Part shown: positions 1 through 7,692 of the stretch, piece by piece | Position numbering within the stretch: position 1 is the first letter of the stretch | Layout of the letters: each line of letters opens with the position of its first letter | NCBI RefSeq assembly: GCF_001517975.1 | Contig: NZ_KQ950183.1 | Span: forward strand, 328,222 to 392,221 | DNA: 64,000 nt | DNA from: Thermobifida cellulosilytica TB100 | GTDB taxonomy: Bacteria; Actinomycetota; Actinomycetes; Streptosporangiales; Streptosporangiaceae | Direction: 5' to 3' | Position numbers and translations under genes: made by a program | Notes under the pieces: model-generated | Databases searched by the model: none | The model's input: the letters and a program-made list of their open reading frames with translations, nothing else | What the model was told of the DNA's origin: nothing

Positions 1-708
1 GCCGATGAAGCCGGCGACGAACAGGTTGACCGGGTGGTCGAAGAGGTTCTTGGGCGTGTCGACCTGCTGGAGCTTGCCGTCCTTGAGGACCGCCACGCGG
101 TCGCCCAGGGTCATCGCCTCGACCTGGTCGTGGGTGACGTAGATGGTGGTCACGCCCAGCCGCTCGTGCAACTGGTGTAGGGAGGCGCGCATCTGCACGC
201 GCAGCTTGGCGTCCAGGTTGGACAGCGGCTCGTCCATGAGGAACGCCTGCGGCTCGCGGACGATCGCGCGTCCCATCGCCACGCGCTGGCGCTGGCCGCC
301 GGAGAGGGCGGCGGGCTTGCGCTTGAGGTAGGGCTCCAGGCCGAGCATGGCCGCGGCCTCCTTGACCCGGCGCTCGATCTCGGGCTTGGGGGTCTTGCGC
401 AGCTTCAGGCCGAAGGCCAGGTTCTGCTCCACCGTCATGTGCGGGTAGAGCGCGTAGTTCTGGAAGACCATGGCGATGTCGCGGCTCTTGGGGGGCAGGT
501 CGTTGACGACCTTGCCGCCGATGGTCAGGGTGCCCGCGCTGATCTCCTCCAGACCCGCGATCATCCGCAGCGCGGTCGACTTGCCGCAGCCGGACGGGCC
601 GACGAGCACCATGAACTCGCCGTCCTTGATCTCCAGGTTGAGGTTGTCCACGGCTTTGACGCCGCCGCTGTAGATCTTGTCGACGCCGCTGAGGACGATC
701 TCGGCCAT
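1..708 (-). CDS. Sugar ABC transporter ATP-binding protein (MalK/MsmK/UgpC family), C-terminus beyond window
   Basis: This is the cytoplasmic ATPase that would energise one or more carbohydrate ABC importers. The first 236 residues are present: Walker A (GPSGCGKST) at about 37-45, signature LSGGQ at 135-139, Walker B FLMDEP at 156-161 and the H-loop histidine near 193. The start ATG (706-708 on the minus strand) has an AAGGAG ribosome binding site 8-9 nt upstream. The family normally runs to about 370 residues with a C-terminal OB-fold regulatory domain, which lies off the left edge. No permease or binding-protein gene is visible, which would fit a shared MsiK-type ATPase, but the unseen side could hold them. 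A cluster of identical boxes lies upstream at 772-832. Confidence 0.93.
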   Translation of the reverse strand, partial: MAEIVLSGVDKIYSGGVKAVDNLNLEIKDGEFMVLVGPSGCGKSTALRMIAGLEEISAGTLTIGGKVVNDLPPKSRDIAMVFQNYALYPHMTVEQNLAFGLKLRKTPKPEIERRVKEAAAMLGLEPYLKRKPAALSGGQRQRVAMGRAIVREPQAFLMDEPLSNLDAKLRVQMRASLHQLHERLGVTTIYVTHDQVEAMTLGDRVAVLKDGKLQQVDTPKNLFDHPVNLFVAGFIG

Positions 709-1271
709 GAGTGCACAGCTCCTTATGTGACCGATAACGGATCGGTGTGTGACTTAGATCGAACACCAGATTGATCGATTTGTCTACCTGTCCGCAATGG
801 ATGATCGATTTCGTGATCGATTTGATCGATTTTTTCGGGCTGGGGTGGACTGGCGTCAGCGGCGGCGTTGCGTTAGCCTGACACGCGCCGTCAATCCAGA
901 CAGCGGCGTGACGGCCGTGCGCCGTCGGCGCCACCGCGCGCCGACACACGAGCGCGCACGGTGATGGACGAGTGCGTGAGTCTGGGTAGGCTGACGGCCA
1001 GTCCAGCGCTGGACGGACCGGTCTGCGGCCTGGAGACTCGCGCGTCGGACGCCGCGCCATGCACCAGGTTCGGCGCACGGCGTGGGAGGACCAGCACACC
1101 GCGGCCGGGCGGGGGGTTGGACCCGGAAAAGGCCCGAACATCCAGTAGACAACGGTCTCCGAGCTCGCCGCCTACGGGACGGAACCGGTCCGAAGGGTGT
1201 CCGGGCCTTTCTCCGCACTCCCCGCATCCCACGCGTTCCCCCGACCCCGCCGCACCCCGTAGGCTTCTCGC
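709..1271. other. Intergenic region, 563 bp, no gene recognised
   Basis: Apart from the box cluster at 772-832 the region is GC-rich. No open frame in it gives a recognisable protein. It separates two divergent genes, so it should hold the promoters of both the ABC ATPase gene and lnt. Confidence 0.5.
772..832. promoter_or_regulatory. Cluster of four TGATCGATTT boxes upstream of the ABC ATPase gene
   Basis: Four exact copies of TGATCGATTT start at 772, 802, 814 and 823, and a related AGATCGAAC lies at 756. They sit 64-124 bp upstream of the ATPase start codon in a stretch far more AT-rich than its surroundings. The core ATCGAT is self-complementary, as expected of a dimeric regulator's site. 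Operator function is inferred. Confidence 0.5.
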
Positions 1272-2846
1272 GTGACCCTCCTTCTCCGCGTCCTGGCCGC
1301 GGCCCTGTCGGGCCTGGCCCAGCTCGCCGCCCTGGAACCGTACGGACTGTGGCCGCTGGCCGTCCTCGGCCCGGCGCTCCTCCTCGCCGCGGTCCACGGC
1401 ACACGCCCGCGGCGGGCCGCCTGGCTCGGCGCGGTCAGCGGAGCCTGCCTCATGGTCCCGCTCATCAAGTGGCAGGAGGTCTTCGGCGTCGACGTGTGGC
1501 TGCTCATCGCCGCCGCCGAAACCGTCTACTTCGTCCCCATGGCCGCAGGAATCGCCCTGGTGGCGCGCCTGCCCGGCTGGCCGCTGTGGACCGCGGCACT
1601 GTGGGTGGCCCAGGAGTTCTGCCGCGCCCGCTTCCCCCTCGGCGGCTTCCCCTGGGGCAAACTGGCGTTCAGCCAGCCCGACACGCCCTTCGCCGGCTAC
1701 GCCGCCCTCGGCTCCTCCGCGCTGGTCACCTTCACGGTCGCACTGGTCGGCGCGGCCCTGGCGGCCGCGGCCCGCGCACTGTGGTCGGCCCGCCGCGGCA
1801 CCACCGCACGCCGCCTGCTGCCGCCGCTCCTGGGCGGCCTGGCCGCAACCGCCCTCGTCCCCCTCGGCGGCACCCTGGCGCTGCACGCCACCGCACTGGA
1901 GGAGGACCACACCGCCACCGTCGCCCTCGTCCAGGGCGACGTGCCCAACGCGGGAGAGATGAACATCCTGGGCGAGCGCATGCAGGTGCTGCGCAACCAC
2001 GTCGACGGCGTCCACGCACTGGCGCGCCTGGTACGCCAGGGCGAGGCCCCCCAACCCGACCTGGTGATCCTGCCGGAGAACGCCAGCGACATCGACGCCT
2101 ACACCGACCCGCAGGCGGCCGACCTCATCTCCGCCGCAGCCGACGACATCGGAGTGCCGCTGCTGTTCGGCATCACCCGCTACAGCCCCGACGGCACCGA
2201 ACGCGAGATCCGCAGCGTGGTGTGGCACCCCGCCAGCGGCCCGGGCGACCACTACACCAAGCGCTACCTGGTGCCCTTCGGCGAGTACGTGCCGATGCGC
2301 GACCTGTTCGCCACCGTCGTCACCCGCCTGGAGCAGGTCGGCAGCGACGCCGTCCCCGGCACCGAGCCCGGGGCGCTGGACATGAACGGCACCACGGTCG
2401 CCGCCGCCATCTGCTTCGACATCGCCTTCGACCTGCCGGTGCGCGAGTCGGTGGCCGCGGGCGGCCAGATCATCGTGGTGCCCACCAACAACGCCAACTA
2501 CAACTTCACCGGCCAGTCCGCCCAGCAGCTCGCGATCACCCGGCTGCGCGCCGTGGAGCACGGCAGGCCCGCCGTGGTCGCCGCCACCAGCGGCATCAGC
2601 GCCGTGGTCGACCAGCGCGGACACGTCCTCTACCGCTCCCCGGAGGCAGAACCGGCCGTCCACGTCGCCGAGGTCCCCGCCATGCGCGGCCTGACCCCCG
2701 CCACCCGGCTCGGCGCCCTCCCCGAGACCGCCCTGGCCCTGCTCGGCCTGGGCGCGGTCGCCGCAGCCCTGCTGCGCTCCCGCCGCAACCGCGCCCGGCA
2801 GGAGCAGCCGGACGGCCACGACACCGCGCCCCTGCCCACCGGCTGA
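1272..2846 (+). CDS. lnt: Apolipoprotein N-acyltransferase
   Basis: Lnt transfers a fatty acid from phospholipid to the N-terminal cysteine of membrane lipoproteins, the last step of lipoprotein maturation. The 524-residue product begins with several hydrophobic segments (residues 1-200) and ends with a nitrilase-type domain. The expected Glu-Lys-Cys triad is visible as LPEN (Glu near 269), YTKRY (Lys near 330) and AAICFD (Cys near 381). The start is GTG at 1272 with no strong ribosome binding site. A final hydrophobic stretch lies at about 475-500. It stands alone, divergent from the ABC ATPase and convergent with the aldo/keto reductase, with a long palindrome between the two stops. Confidence 0.9.
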   Translation: MTLLLRVLAAALSGLAQLAALEPYGLWPLAVLGPALLLAAVHGTRPRRAAWLGAVSGACLMVPLIKWQEVFGVDVWLLIAAAETVYFVPMAAGIALVARLPGWPLWTAALWVAQEFCRARFPLGGFPWGKLAFSQPDTPFAGYAALGSSALVTFTVALVGAALAAAARALWSARRGTTARRLLPPLLGGLAATALVPLGGTLALHATALEEDHTATVALVQGDVPNAGEMNILGERMQVLRNHVDGVHALARLVRQGEAPQPDLVILPENASDIDAYTDPQAADLISAAADDIGVPLLFGITRYSPDGTEREIRSVVWHPASGPGDHYTKRYLVPFGEYVPMRDLFATVVTRLEQVGSDAVPGTEPGALDMNGTTVAAAICFDIAFDLPVRESVAAGGQIIVVPTNNANYNFTGQSAQQLAITRLRAVEHGRPAVVAATSGISAVVDQRGHVLYRSPEAEPAVHVAEVPAMRGLTPATRLGALPETALALLGLGAVAAALLRSRRNRARQEQPDGHDTAPLPTG

Positions 2847-2854
2847 CCCCCACA

Positions 2855-2891
2855 CCCCGCCCGGGAGGGCCGCCGGCCCTCCCGGGCGGGG
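2855..2891. terminator. Bidirectional GC-rich hairpin between lnt and the aldo/keto reductase
   Basis: A perfect 17-bp inverted repeat (2855-2871 with 2875-2891, loop GCC) sits between two convergent stops. There is no U-tract, as is common in high-GC actinobacteria. Terminator function is inferred from position and stability. Confidence 0.7.
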
Positions 2892-2895
2892 AAGG

Positions 2896-3861
2896 TCAGG
2901 GCACCCGGGTGCCGGGCGGCACGATCGCGTCCAACGCCGCCAGGTCCTCGGCGGCGGGCTCCCAGCGCGCCGCCGCGGCATTGGCGCGGACCTGCTCGGC
3001 ACTGGTGGCCCCGGCGATCACCGACCCCACCACCGGCCGGGCCAGCAGCGCCGAGACCGCCACCTCCAGCAGGGTCAGCGAACGCTCCGCCGCGTAGGCG
3101 GTGAGCCGCTCCACCGCGTCGAACCGGGCCTCGGTGAGCCGGTCGGCGATCCCCCACGCCGCATACCGGCTGTCGGCCGCAGGCGCGACCCCCCGCCGGT
3201 ACTTGCCCGTCAACAGCCCGCTCGCCAGCGGGAAGTACGGCAGCACGCCCACCCCGAAACGCTCGGCGGCGGGCAGCAGCTCGGCCTCCACCCGCCGGTC
3301 GAGCAGGCTGTACTCGTTCTGCGCGCTCACGAACGGCACCAGCCCCCGCGAGCGGGCCGTCCACGCGGCGTCGGCGACCTGCCAGGCGGCCAGGTTGGAG
3401 GAGCCCACGTAGCGCACCTTGCCCTCGCGCACCAGCTCGGTGAGCGCCTCCAGGGTCTCCTCGACCGGAGTGAGCGGGTCGGGCCAGTGAAGCTGGTACA
3501 GGTCGATGTAGTCGGTGCGCAGGCGGCGCAGCGACCGCTCCACGGCCCTGCGGATGTAACGGCGGGAGCCGCGCGCCCCCCAGTCGGGGCCGTTGGCCCC
3601 CTTCAGGTCGCTGCCGAACTTGGTGGCCAGCACGAACTCGTCGCGGCGCCCCTGGAGCACCTCGCCGAGGATCTCCTCGGAGTCGCCGTAGGAGTCGGCG
3701 GTGTCGATGAGCGTGATCCCGGCCTCCTGGGCGGCGTCGACCACCTTGCGGGCGCCCTGGGCGTCCACCCGGCCCCGCCAGCCGAAGTTGTTGGTCCCCA
3801 GGCCCACCACGGACACGACCAGACCGGAGTCGCCGAGACGGCGGTATCGCATCGATGTCAT
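2896..3861 (-). CDS. Aldo/keto reductase
   Basis: A 321-residue NADPH-dependent oxidoreductase of the AKR superfamily. The catalytic tetrad is visible as Asp53 and Tyr58 (LIDTADSYGDSEE), Lys81 (LATKFG) and His125 (YQLHWPD). The N-terminus MRYRRLGDSGLVVS is the usual first strand, so I chose the ATG at 3861; an ATG at 3852 is equally possible and a GTG at 3903 looks too long. The sequence resembles the YajO/YghZ-like branch used in general carbonyl reduction. The substrate cannot be deduced. It is divergent from the FxsA gene. Confidence 0.88.
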   Translation of the reverse strand: MTSMRYRRLGDSGLVVSVVGLGTNNFGWRGRVDAQGARKVVDAAQEAGITLIDTADSYGDSEEILGEVLQGRRDEFVLATKFGSDLKGANGPDWGARGSRRYIRRAVERSLRRLRTDYIDLYQLHWPDPLTPVEETLEALTELVREGKVRYVGSSNLAAWQVADAAWTARSRGLVPFVSAQNEYSLLDRRVEAELLPAAERFGVGVLPYFPLASGLLTGKYRRGVAPAADSRYAAWGIADRLTEARFDAVERLTAYAAERSLTLLEVAVSALLARPVVGSVIAGATSAEQVRANAAAARWEPAAEDLAALDAIVPPGTRVP

Positions 3862-3971
3862 ACCACGATCGAATCGCGCACCGGGCCCGCTTATTCCCCG
3901 CACCGGGAACGCCGCGCGGGCGCGCCGCGTTGACAGGAGGAGAGTCGTTCCCGGCCGTTGGATGGGGCACC

Positions 3972-4514
3972 ATGCCGCTGTTGACCGTGATCGCGCTGAT
4001 CGCGCTGCCGTTCCTGGAGATCGGGCTGATGGTCCTGGTGGGCAGCCAGATCGGGGCCGCCTGGACGATCGTGGCGCTGGGCGCGCTGAGCCTCGCCGGC
4101 GTGCTGGTGGTGCGCCACGCCGGACGCGGCGCCTACGCCGACCTCCAGCGGGCGCTGCGCACCGGCGAGCCGCCGCGCGCCGACCTGCTGGACACGCTGA
4201 TGCTGCTGGCCGGCGGCGTCCTGCTGGCCGTCCCCGGCTTCCTCACCGGCCTGGCGGGCGCGCTCATGGCGCTGCCCCCCACCCGCCCCGCGCTGCGCTG
4301 GGCCGTCGACGGCTGGCTGCGCAGGCGCCTGGAGCGCGTGCGCGCCCAGATGGAGGCCGACCTGCTCACCCTGCGCGACTACGCCTCCGGCGCGGCCGGG
4401 CCCGACGGCGGCTTCCGCCCCGGCCGGGGCCGGGTCATCCAGGGCCGCGTCATCCACGACGAACCCGGCCAGGACGGCCCCGGGGAGGGCACGCCGCCCG
4501 TCCTGCGCGGCTAG
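3972..4514 (+). CDS. FxsA-family membrane protein
   Basis: A 180-residue cytoplasmic membrane protein. The N-terminal half has three or four hydrophobic segments including the typical FxsA start (LTVIALIALPFLEIGLM) and a glycine-rich second segment followed by RHAGRGAY. The C-terminal third (from about 115) is charged and probably cytoplasmic. In E. coli FxsA modulates exclusion of phage T7 by the F plasmid; a role in actinobacteria is not established. The start ATG at 3972 begins the conserved part. No operon partner is evident. Confidence 0.8.
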   Translation: MPLLTVIALIALPFLEIGLMVLVGSQIGAAWTIVALGALSLAGVLVVRHAGRGAYADLQRALRTGEPPRADLLDTLMLLAGGVLLAVPGFLTGLAGALMALPPTRPALRWAVDGWLRRRLERVRAQMEADLLTLRDYASGAAGPDGGFRPGRGRVIQGRVIHDEPGQDGPGEGTPPVLRG

Positions 4515-4553
4515 CCGTCCCCGGAACCCTCCCGGCCGCGGCCCGCCGCGGGC

Positions 4554-4838
4554 TCACGCCCCCGAGCCCGCCGGCTCCGGCAGCCCCAGCACCGCGCGGA
4601 CACGCCGGGCCAGCGCGGCCTCCTCGCCCGCCGGCAGCACCGGGTCGAGGGAGAAGTCCGCCTCCGGCCACACGAAGCACCACATGAGCCGGCGGTCGAA
4701 CGTGCGCAGCGCCACCGTCTGCGTCCTGCCCTCCAACACCCCGGTGACGGTCATGGTCGGCCCGTCGGGCAGCGGCCGCACCCCCAGCCGGTCCAGCTCC
4801 ACGCACAGCCTCCTGGCCGCCTCCTTGCGTTCGTTCAT
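4554..4838 (-). CDS. Small hypothetical protein
   Basis: A 94-residue protein starting at ATG 4838 with a GGGAGGAGACG stretch just upstream as ribosome binding site. It has no membrane segment. A charged N-terminal helix (residues 1-18) is followed by alternating strands around TMTVTGVLEGRTQTVALRTFD and a Trp-rich WCFVWPEADFSL. I do not recognise the family. It is convergent with fxsA (39-bp gap) and divergent from the HTH gene. Good coding bias and a clean ribosome binding site make it likely real. Confidence 0.6.
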   Translation of the reverse strand: MNERKEAARRLCVELDRLGVRPLPDGPTMTVTGVLEGRTQTVALRTFDRRLMWCFVWPEADFSLDPVLPAGEEAALARRVRAVLGLPEPAGSGA

Positions 4839-4910
4839 CGTCTCCTCCCGGGCGGGGCCGCGCCCCCGTCGGCAGCGGCCGAGAATCCTGAAACCCCCGC
4901 CTGGGATCCA

Positions 4911-4931
4911 CTGTCGCGTTACAAACGACAG
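4911..4931. promoter_or_regulatory. Inverted repeat CTGTCG-N9-CGACAG upstream of the HTH gene
   Basis: Perfect 6-bp arms (4911-4916, 4926-4931) around an AT-rich spacer lie 86-106 bp before the HTH start codon and 73-93 bp before the divergent small gene. The position suits an autoregulatory operator. This is inference. Confidence 0.35.
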
Positions 4932-5016
4932 GAGGAGACCGGAGCCACTGACCTGCCCATTCCATTCGTGCGGGGTGGCCGGTCGTGAAATCGGGGTGGA
5001 GGCTGGTGGAACCGTG

Positions 5017-5850
5017 GTGAAACGTCAGGTCCGCGCAGAAGGGATCAGGTTCGGGACGGAGCTGAGGAGGATCCGGCTCAACGCCGGGCTGACCCAGGGC
5101 CAACTGGCCCGGGCGGTCAACGTCTCGACCTCCCTGATGAGCTGCTTCGAACGGGGGACGCACTGGCCCAGACGGGACGTGGCCGAGGCCCTGGACCGCG
5201 CCACCGGCGCCTCGGGGCACCTGATACGGCTGTGGGTGGAGCTGAGCAACCGGCAGGCCTACCCCGGCTGGCTGGGCGAGCTGGTGGAGGCCGAACCCCA
5301 GGCCACGCTGATCCGCGACTACGCGCCGCTCGCCGTCCCGGGGCTGTTGCAGACGGAGGCCTACGCCCGGACGGTGATCGAGGCCGCCAACTCCCTGGCC
5401 ACCCCGCGCCAGATCGACGAGCTGGTGGCCGGACGCATGCGCCGGCAGCGGATCTGGGAGTCCGCCGAGCCGCCGGCGATGGTGACCGTCATCGCCGAAC
5501 CGGTGCTGACCAGCCCCATCGGTGGCCCAGTTGTTATGAACTCCCAGCTCGAACACCTGATCAGCCAGGTGGAGAAGCATAGAATCCGGTTGCAGGTGAT
5601 ACCGGCGGACACCCGGCTGCACCCGGGGCTGGCGGGGATGTTCCTGCTGCTGTCGTTCCGGGACAGAGCCGATGTCCTGTACGTGGAAAACGCCGTGTCG
5701 GGAACCATGATCCACGAACCCGACCAGGTGCGGCGCATGTCGATGCTGTTCGGGGACCTCCAGGCGGTCGCACTCTCGCCCGAACGGTCGCTGAACCGGC
5801 TCAACGAGATCAGGAGGCAGTTCCGTGGAACTCCGGAAGCAGTGGCGTAA
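5017..5850 (+). CDS. Helix-turn-helix (XRE) regulator with DUF5753 (Scr1-like)
   Basis: A 277-residue protein with an N-terminal HTH at about 13-66 (GTELRRIRLNAGLTQGQLA, VSTSLMSCFERG) and a C-terminal DUF5753 domain at about 90-260. Families of this kind, always paired with DUF397 proteins, are expanded in Streptomyces and control development or antibiotic production (WhiJ-like, AbaA-like). The start is one of two consecutive GTG codons; 5017 is better spaced from the GGTGGA stretch ending at 5010 than 5014. The last 26 bp overlap the DUF397 gene, implying translational coupling. Confidence 0.85.
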   Translation: MKRQVRAEGIRFGTELRRIRLNAGLTQGQLARAVNVSTSLMSCFERGTHWPRRDVAEALDRATGASGHLIRLWVELSNRQAYPGWLGELVEAEPQATLIRDYAPLAVPGLLQTEAYARTVIEAANSLATPRQIDELVAGRMRRQRIWESAEPPAMVTVIAEPVLTSPIGGPVVMNSQLEHLISQVEKHRIRLQVIPADTRLHPGLAGMFLLLSFRDRADVLYVENAVSGTMIHEPDQVRRMSMLFGDLQAVALSPERSLNRLNEIRRQFRGTPEAVA

Positions 5851-6013
5851 GTCCAGCTACAGCGCGGGCAACGGCGGGGCGTGCGTGGAGGTCGCCGAGA
5901 CGGCCTCGCGGGTGCTGGTCCGCGACACCCGCCACCGGGAGCTGGGCCACCTGGAGTTCGGGCACCGGGAGTGGGCCGGCCTGCTGCGCGCGGTCAAGAC
6001 CGGCCGGCTCTAG
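5825..6013 (+). CDS. DUF397 domain protein
   Basis: A 62-residue protein with the family hallmark WRKSSYS-GNGGACVEVA, the central VRDTR and the C-terminal EWAGLLRAVKTGRL helix. In actinomycetes these small proteins are encoded directly behind DUF5753 HTH regulators and are thought to act with them, possibly as antagonists. The ATG lies inside the HTH gene with GGAGG just upstream (GATCAGGAGGCAG). Partner binding is inferred from context. Confidence 0.88.
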   Translation: MELRKQWRKSSYSAGNGGACVEVAETASRVLVRDTRHRELGHLEFGHREWAGLLRAVKTGRL

Positions 6014-6100
6014 CGGCCTCCCGCCGACGGGACCGCCCGCGACGGCGACCCCGCCCGCGGCACGGCGTGTTTCACCGGTTACTGGTGGGACAATCGGTAC

Positions 6101-6910
6101 GTGATGCAAGAAACCGGTTACAACTACCTGATGGACATGGACGGTGTGCTCGTCCGCGAGGAGCACGCCGTCCCCGGGGCCGACCAGTTCATCGCCGAGC
6201 TGCGCGCCAACGGCACCCGCTTCATGGTGCTGACCAACAACTCCATCTACACCCCGCGCGACCTGCGGGCACGGCTGCTGCGCAGCGGACTGGACATCCC
6301 CGAGGAGGCCATCTGGACCTCGGCGCTGGCCACCGCGCGCTTCCTGCAGGAGCAGCGGCCCGGCGGATCGGCCTACGTCATCGGGGAGTCAGGGCTGACC
6401 ACCGCGCTCCACAACGCCGGCTACATCCTGACCGAACGCGACCCCGACTACGTGGTCCTGGGGGAGACCCGCACCTACAGCTTCGAGGCGATCACCCGGG
6501 CCATCCGCCTCGTCGAGAGCGGCGCCCGGTTCATCGCCACCAACCCCGACGAGAAGGGGCCCAGCCGGGAGGGGTCGCTGCCCGCCACCGGGGCGGTCGC
6601 CGCACTCATCGAGAAGGCCACCGGACGCGCCCCCTACTACGTGGGCAAGCCGAACCCGCTGATGATGCGCTCCGCGCTGCGCGCCCTGGGCACGCACTCG
6701 GAGAACACCGTGATGATCGGCGACCGGATGGACACCGACGTGCGCTCCGGACTGGAAGCGGGCATGAAGACCGTCCTGGTTCTCACCGGGATCTCCGACG
6801 CCACCACCGCGGAGCTCTTCCCCTACCGGCCCACCGCCGTCCTCGGATCCGTGGCCGACCTGGTCGGGCGCAGCCGCGACCCGTTCGCCCCGCAGCCCTG
6901 CGCCGACTGA
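6101..6910 (+). CDS. HAD-IIA family phosphatase (NagD-like)
   Basis: A 269-residue cytosolic hydrolase of the NagD/UmpH type. The nucleophile motif MDMDGVL places the catalytic Asp at 12 and the acid/base Asp at 14. The motif VLTNNS follows near 45, the conserved lysine in YYVGKPNP near 186, and the metal-binding MIGDRMDTD near 205. Likely substrates are nucleotide or sugar phosphates. The start can be GTG 6101 or ATG 6104. A -10-like GACAAT at 6089-6094 would place transcription start at the codon itself, so a leaderless mRNA is possible; GGTGGGA at 6084-6090 could alternatively serve as ribosome binding site. Confidence 0.85.
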   Translation: MMQETGYNYLMDMDGVLVREEHAVPGADQFIAELRANGTRFMVLTNNSIYTPRDLRARLLRSGLDIPEEAIWTSALATARFLQEQRPGGSAYVIGESGLTTALHNAGYILTERDPDYVVLGETRTYSFEAITRAIRLVESGARFIATNPDEKGPSREGSLPATGAVAALIEKATGRAPYYVGKPNPLMMRSALRALGTHSENTVMIGDRMDTDVRSGLEAGMKTVLVLTGISDATTAELFPYRPTAVLGSVADLVGRSRDPFAPQPCAD

Positions 6911-6934
6911 CGTCGGCTCGGACACAGACGACCG

Positions 6935-6959
6935 CGGGGCGGCGCCAGGCGCCGCCCCG
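6935..6959. terminator. Bidirectional hairpin between the HAD gene and rbpA
   Basis: Perfect 12-bp arms 6935-6946 and 6948-6959 lie between the convergent stops at 6910 and 6978. There is no U-tract. Confidence 0.65.
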
Positions 6960-6977
6960 TGCCTCGTCGGACCGCGG

Positions 6978-7361
6978 TCAGGCGCTGCGCCGCTGCTCGG
7001 ACAGGGAGCGCATGTGCTTCTGCTCCTCGCGGCGGCGGGCACGCAGCAGCTCCAGACGCTCGGCCAGCACCTCCTCCAGGTCCTCCATGCTGCGCCGCTC
7101 CAGCAGCATGTCCCAGTGGGTGCGCGCGGGCTTGGTCTTCTTCGCCTGCGGCTGCTTGCCGTCGACCATCAGCGCGCTCTCCCCGCAGAAGCGGCACTCC
7201 CAGGTCGCGGGGATCTCCGCCTCCGAGGCGAAGGTGATGGCGAAGCGATGGCCCCGAGGGCAGTCGTAGGTCACCTCCTGGCGCGGAGCCAGGTCGGTGT
7301 TGCGGTCGTTTTCGTAGCTGGTCGCCCCGAGTCGGGTTCCGCGAAGTGCTCGCTCGGCCAT
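6978..7361 (-). CDS. rbpA: RNA polymerase-binding protein RbpA
   Basis: RbpA binds RNA polymerase and the principal sigma factor in actinobacteria, stabilises the open complex and affects rifampicin tolerance. The 127-residue product starts MAERALRGTRLGATSYE, the conserved N-terminal tail. Its core (residues 30-80) contains YDCPRGHRF and WECRFCG, the zinc-binding cysteine positions of the Streptomyces type. A basic C-terminal sigma-interacting helix (THWDMLLERRSMEDLEEVL) follows. ATG 7361 is preceded by GGAGG. A SigR-type promoter lies 43 nt upstream. Confidence 0.95.
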   Translation of the reverse strand: MAERALRGTRLGATSYENDRNTDLAPRQEVTYDCPRGHRFAITFASEAEIPATWECRFCGESALMVDGKQPQAKKTKPARTHWDMLLERRSMEDLEEVLAERLELLRARRREEQKHMRSLSEQRRSA

Positions 7362-7692
7362 CGTGTGGGTGCCTCCAGGCGCTCTTGCGGTCTCGTGGGT
7401 GTCAACGCAACAGTCGGTCTCAAGATTCCCCGGACGGTGAACGCCCAACCGTGCGACAATGATCCGTTTCACGGTGGTCCCGGATCCGGTCCACCGATCC
7501 CCGCATTGTGGCCTGGGCCACCTGCCCCGCGGGCCGTGAATCACCGCAGTTCGCCACCGTTTGGCACAGCCTTTGCGGAGCGGCCGCCGCCGCACGGCAC
7601 CACGCCGAAAACCCGTGCTTTCGCCGCGGAAGCATCCCTGAAACATTCCGCTCCTAGGCTTCGGAGGCGTTCCCCGCACAAGGAGCACTGCC
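7362..7692. other. Divergent intergenic region between rbpA and the P450 gene
   Basis: 331 bp holding the rbpA promoter near 7404-7430. I see no convincing promoter hexamers for the P450 on the plus strand and no gene. Confidence 0.5.
7404..7430 (-). promoter_or_regulatory. SigR-type promoter of rbpA
   Basis: On the minus strand GGGAAT (7430-7425) is followed after exactly 18 nt by GTT (7406-7404), which matches the Streptomyces SigR consensus GGGAAT-N18/19-GTT. It lies 43 nt before the rbpA start codon, giving a predicted leader of about 35 nt. rbpA is a known SigR target in S. coelicolor. The match is seen; its use in this organism is inferred. Confidence 0.75.

Noticed and set aside
891-3002. 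Long minus-strand open frame opposite lnt
   Set aside because: Low-complexity translation without domains, complementary to a well-supported lnt gene.
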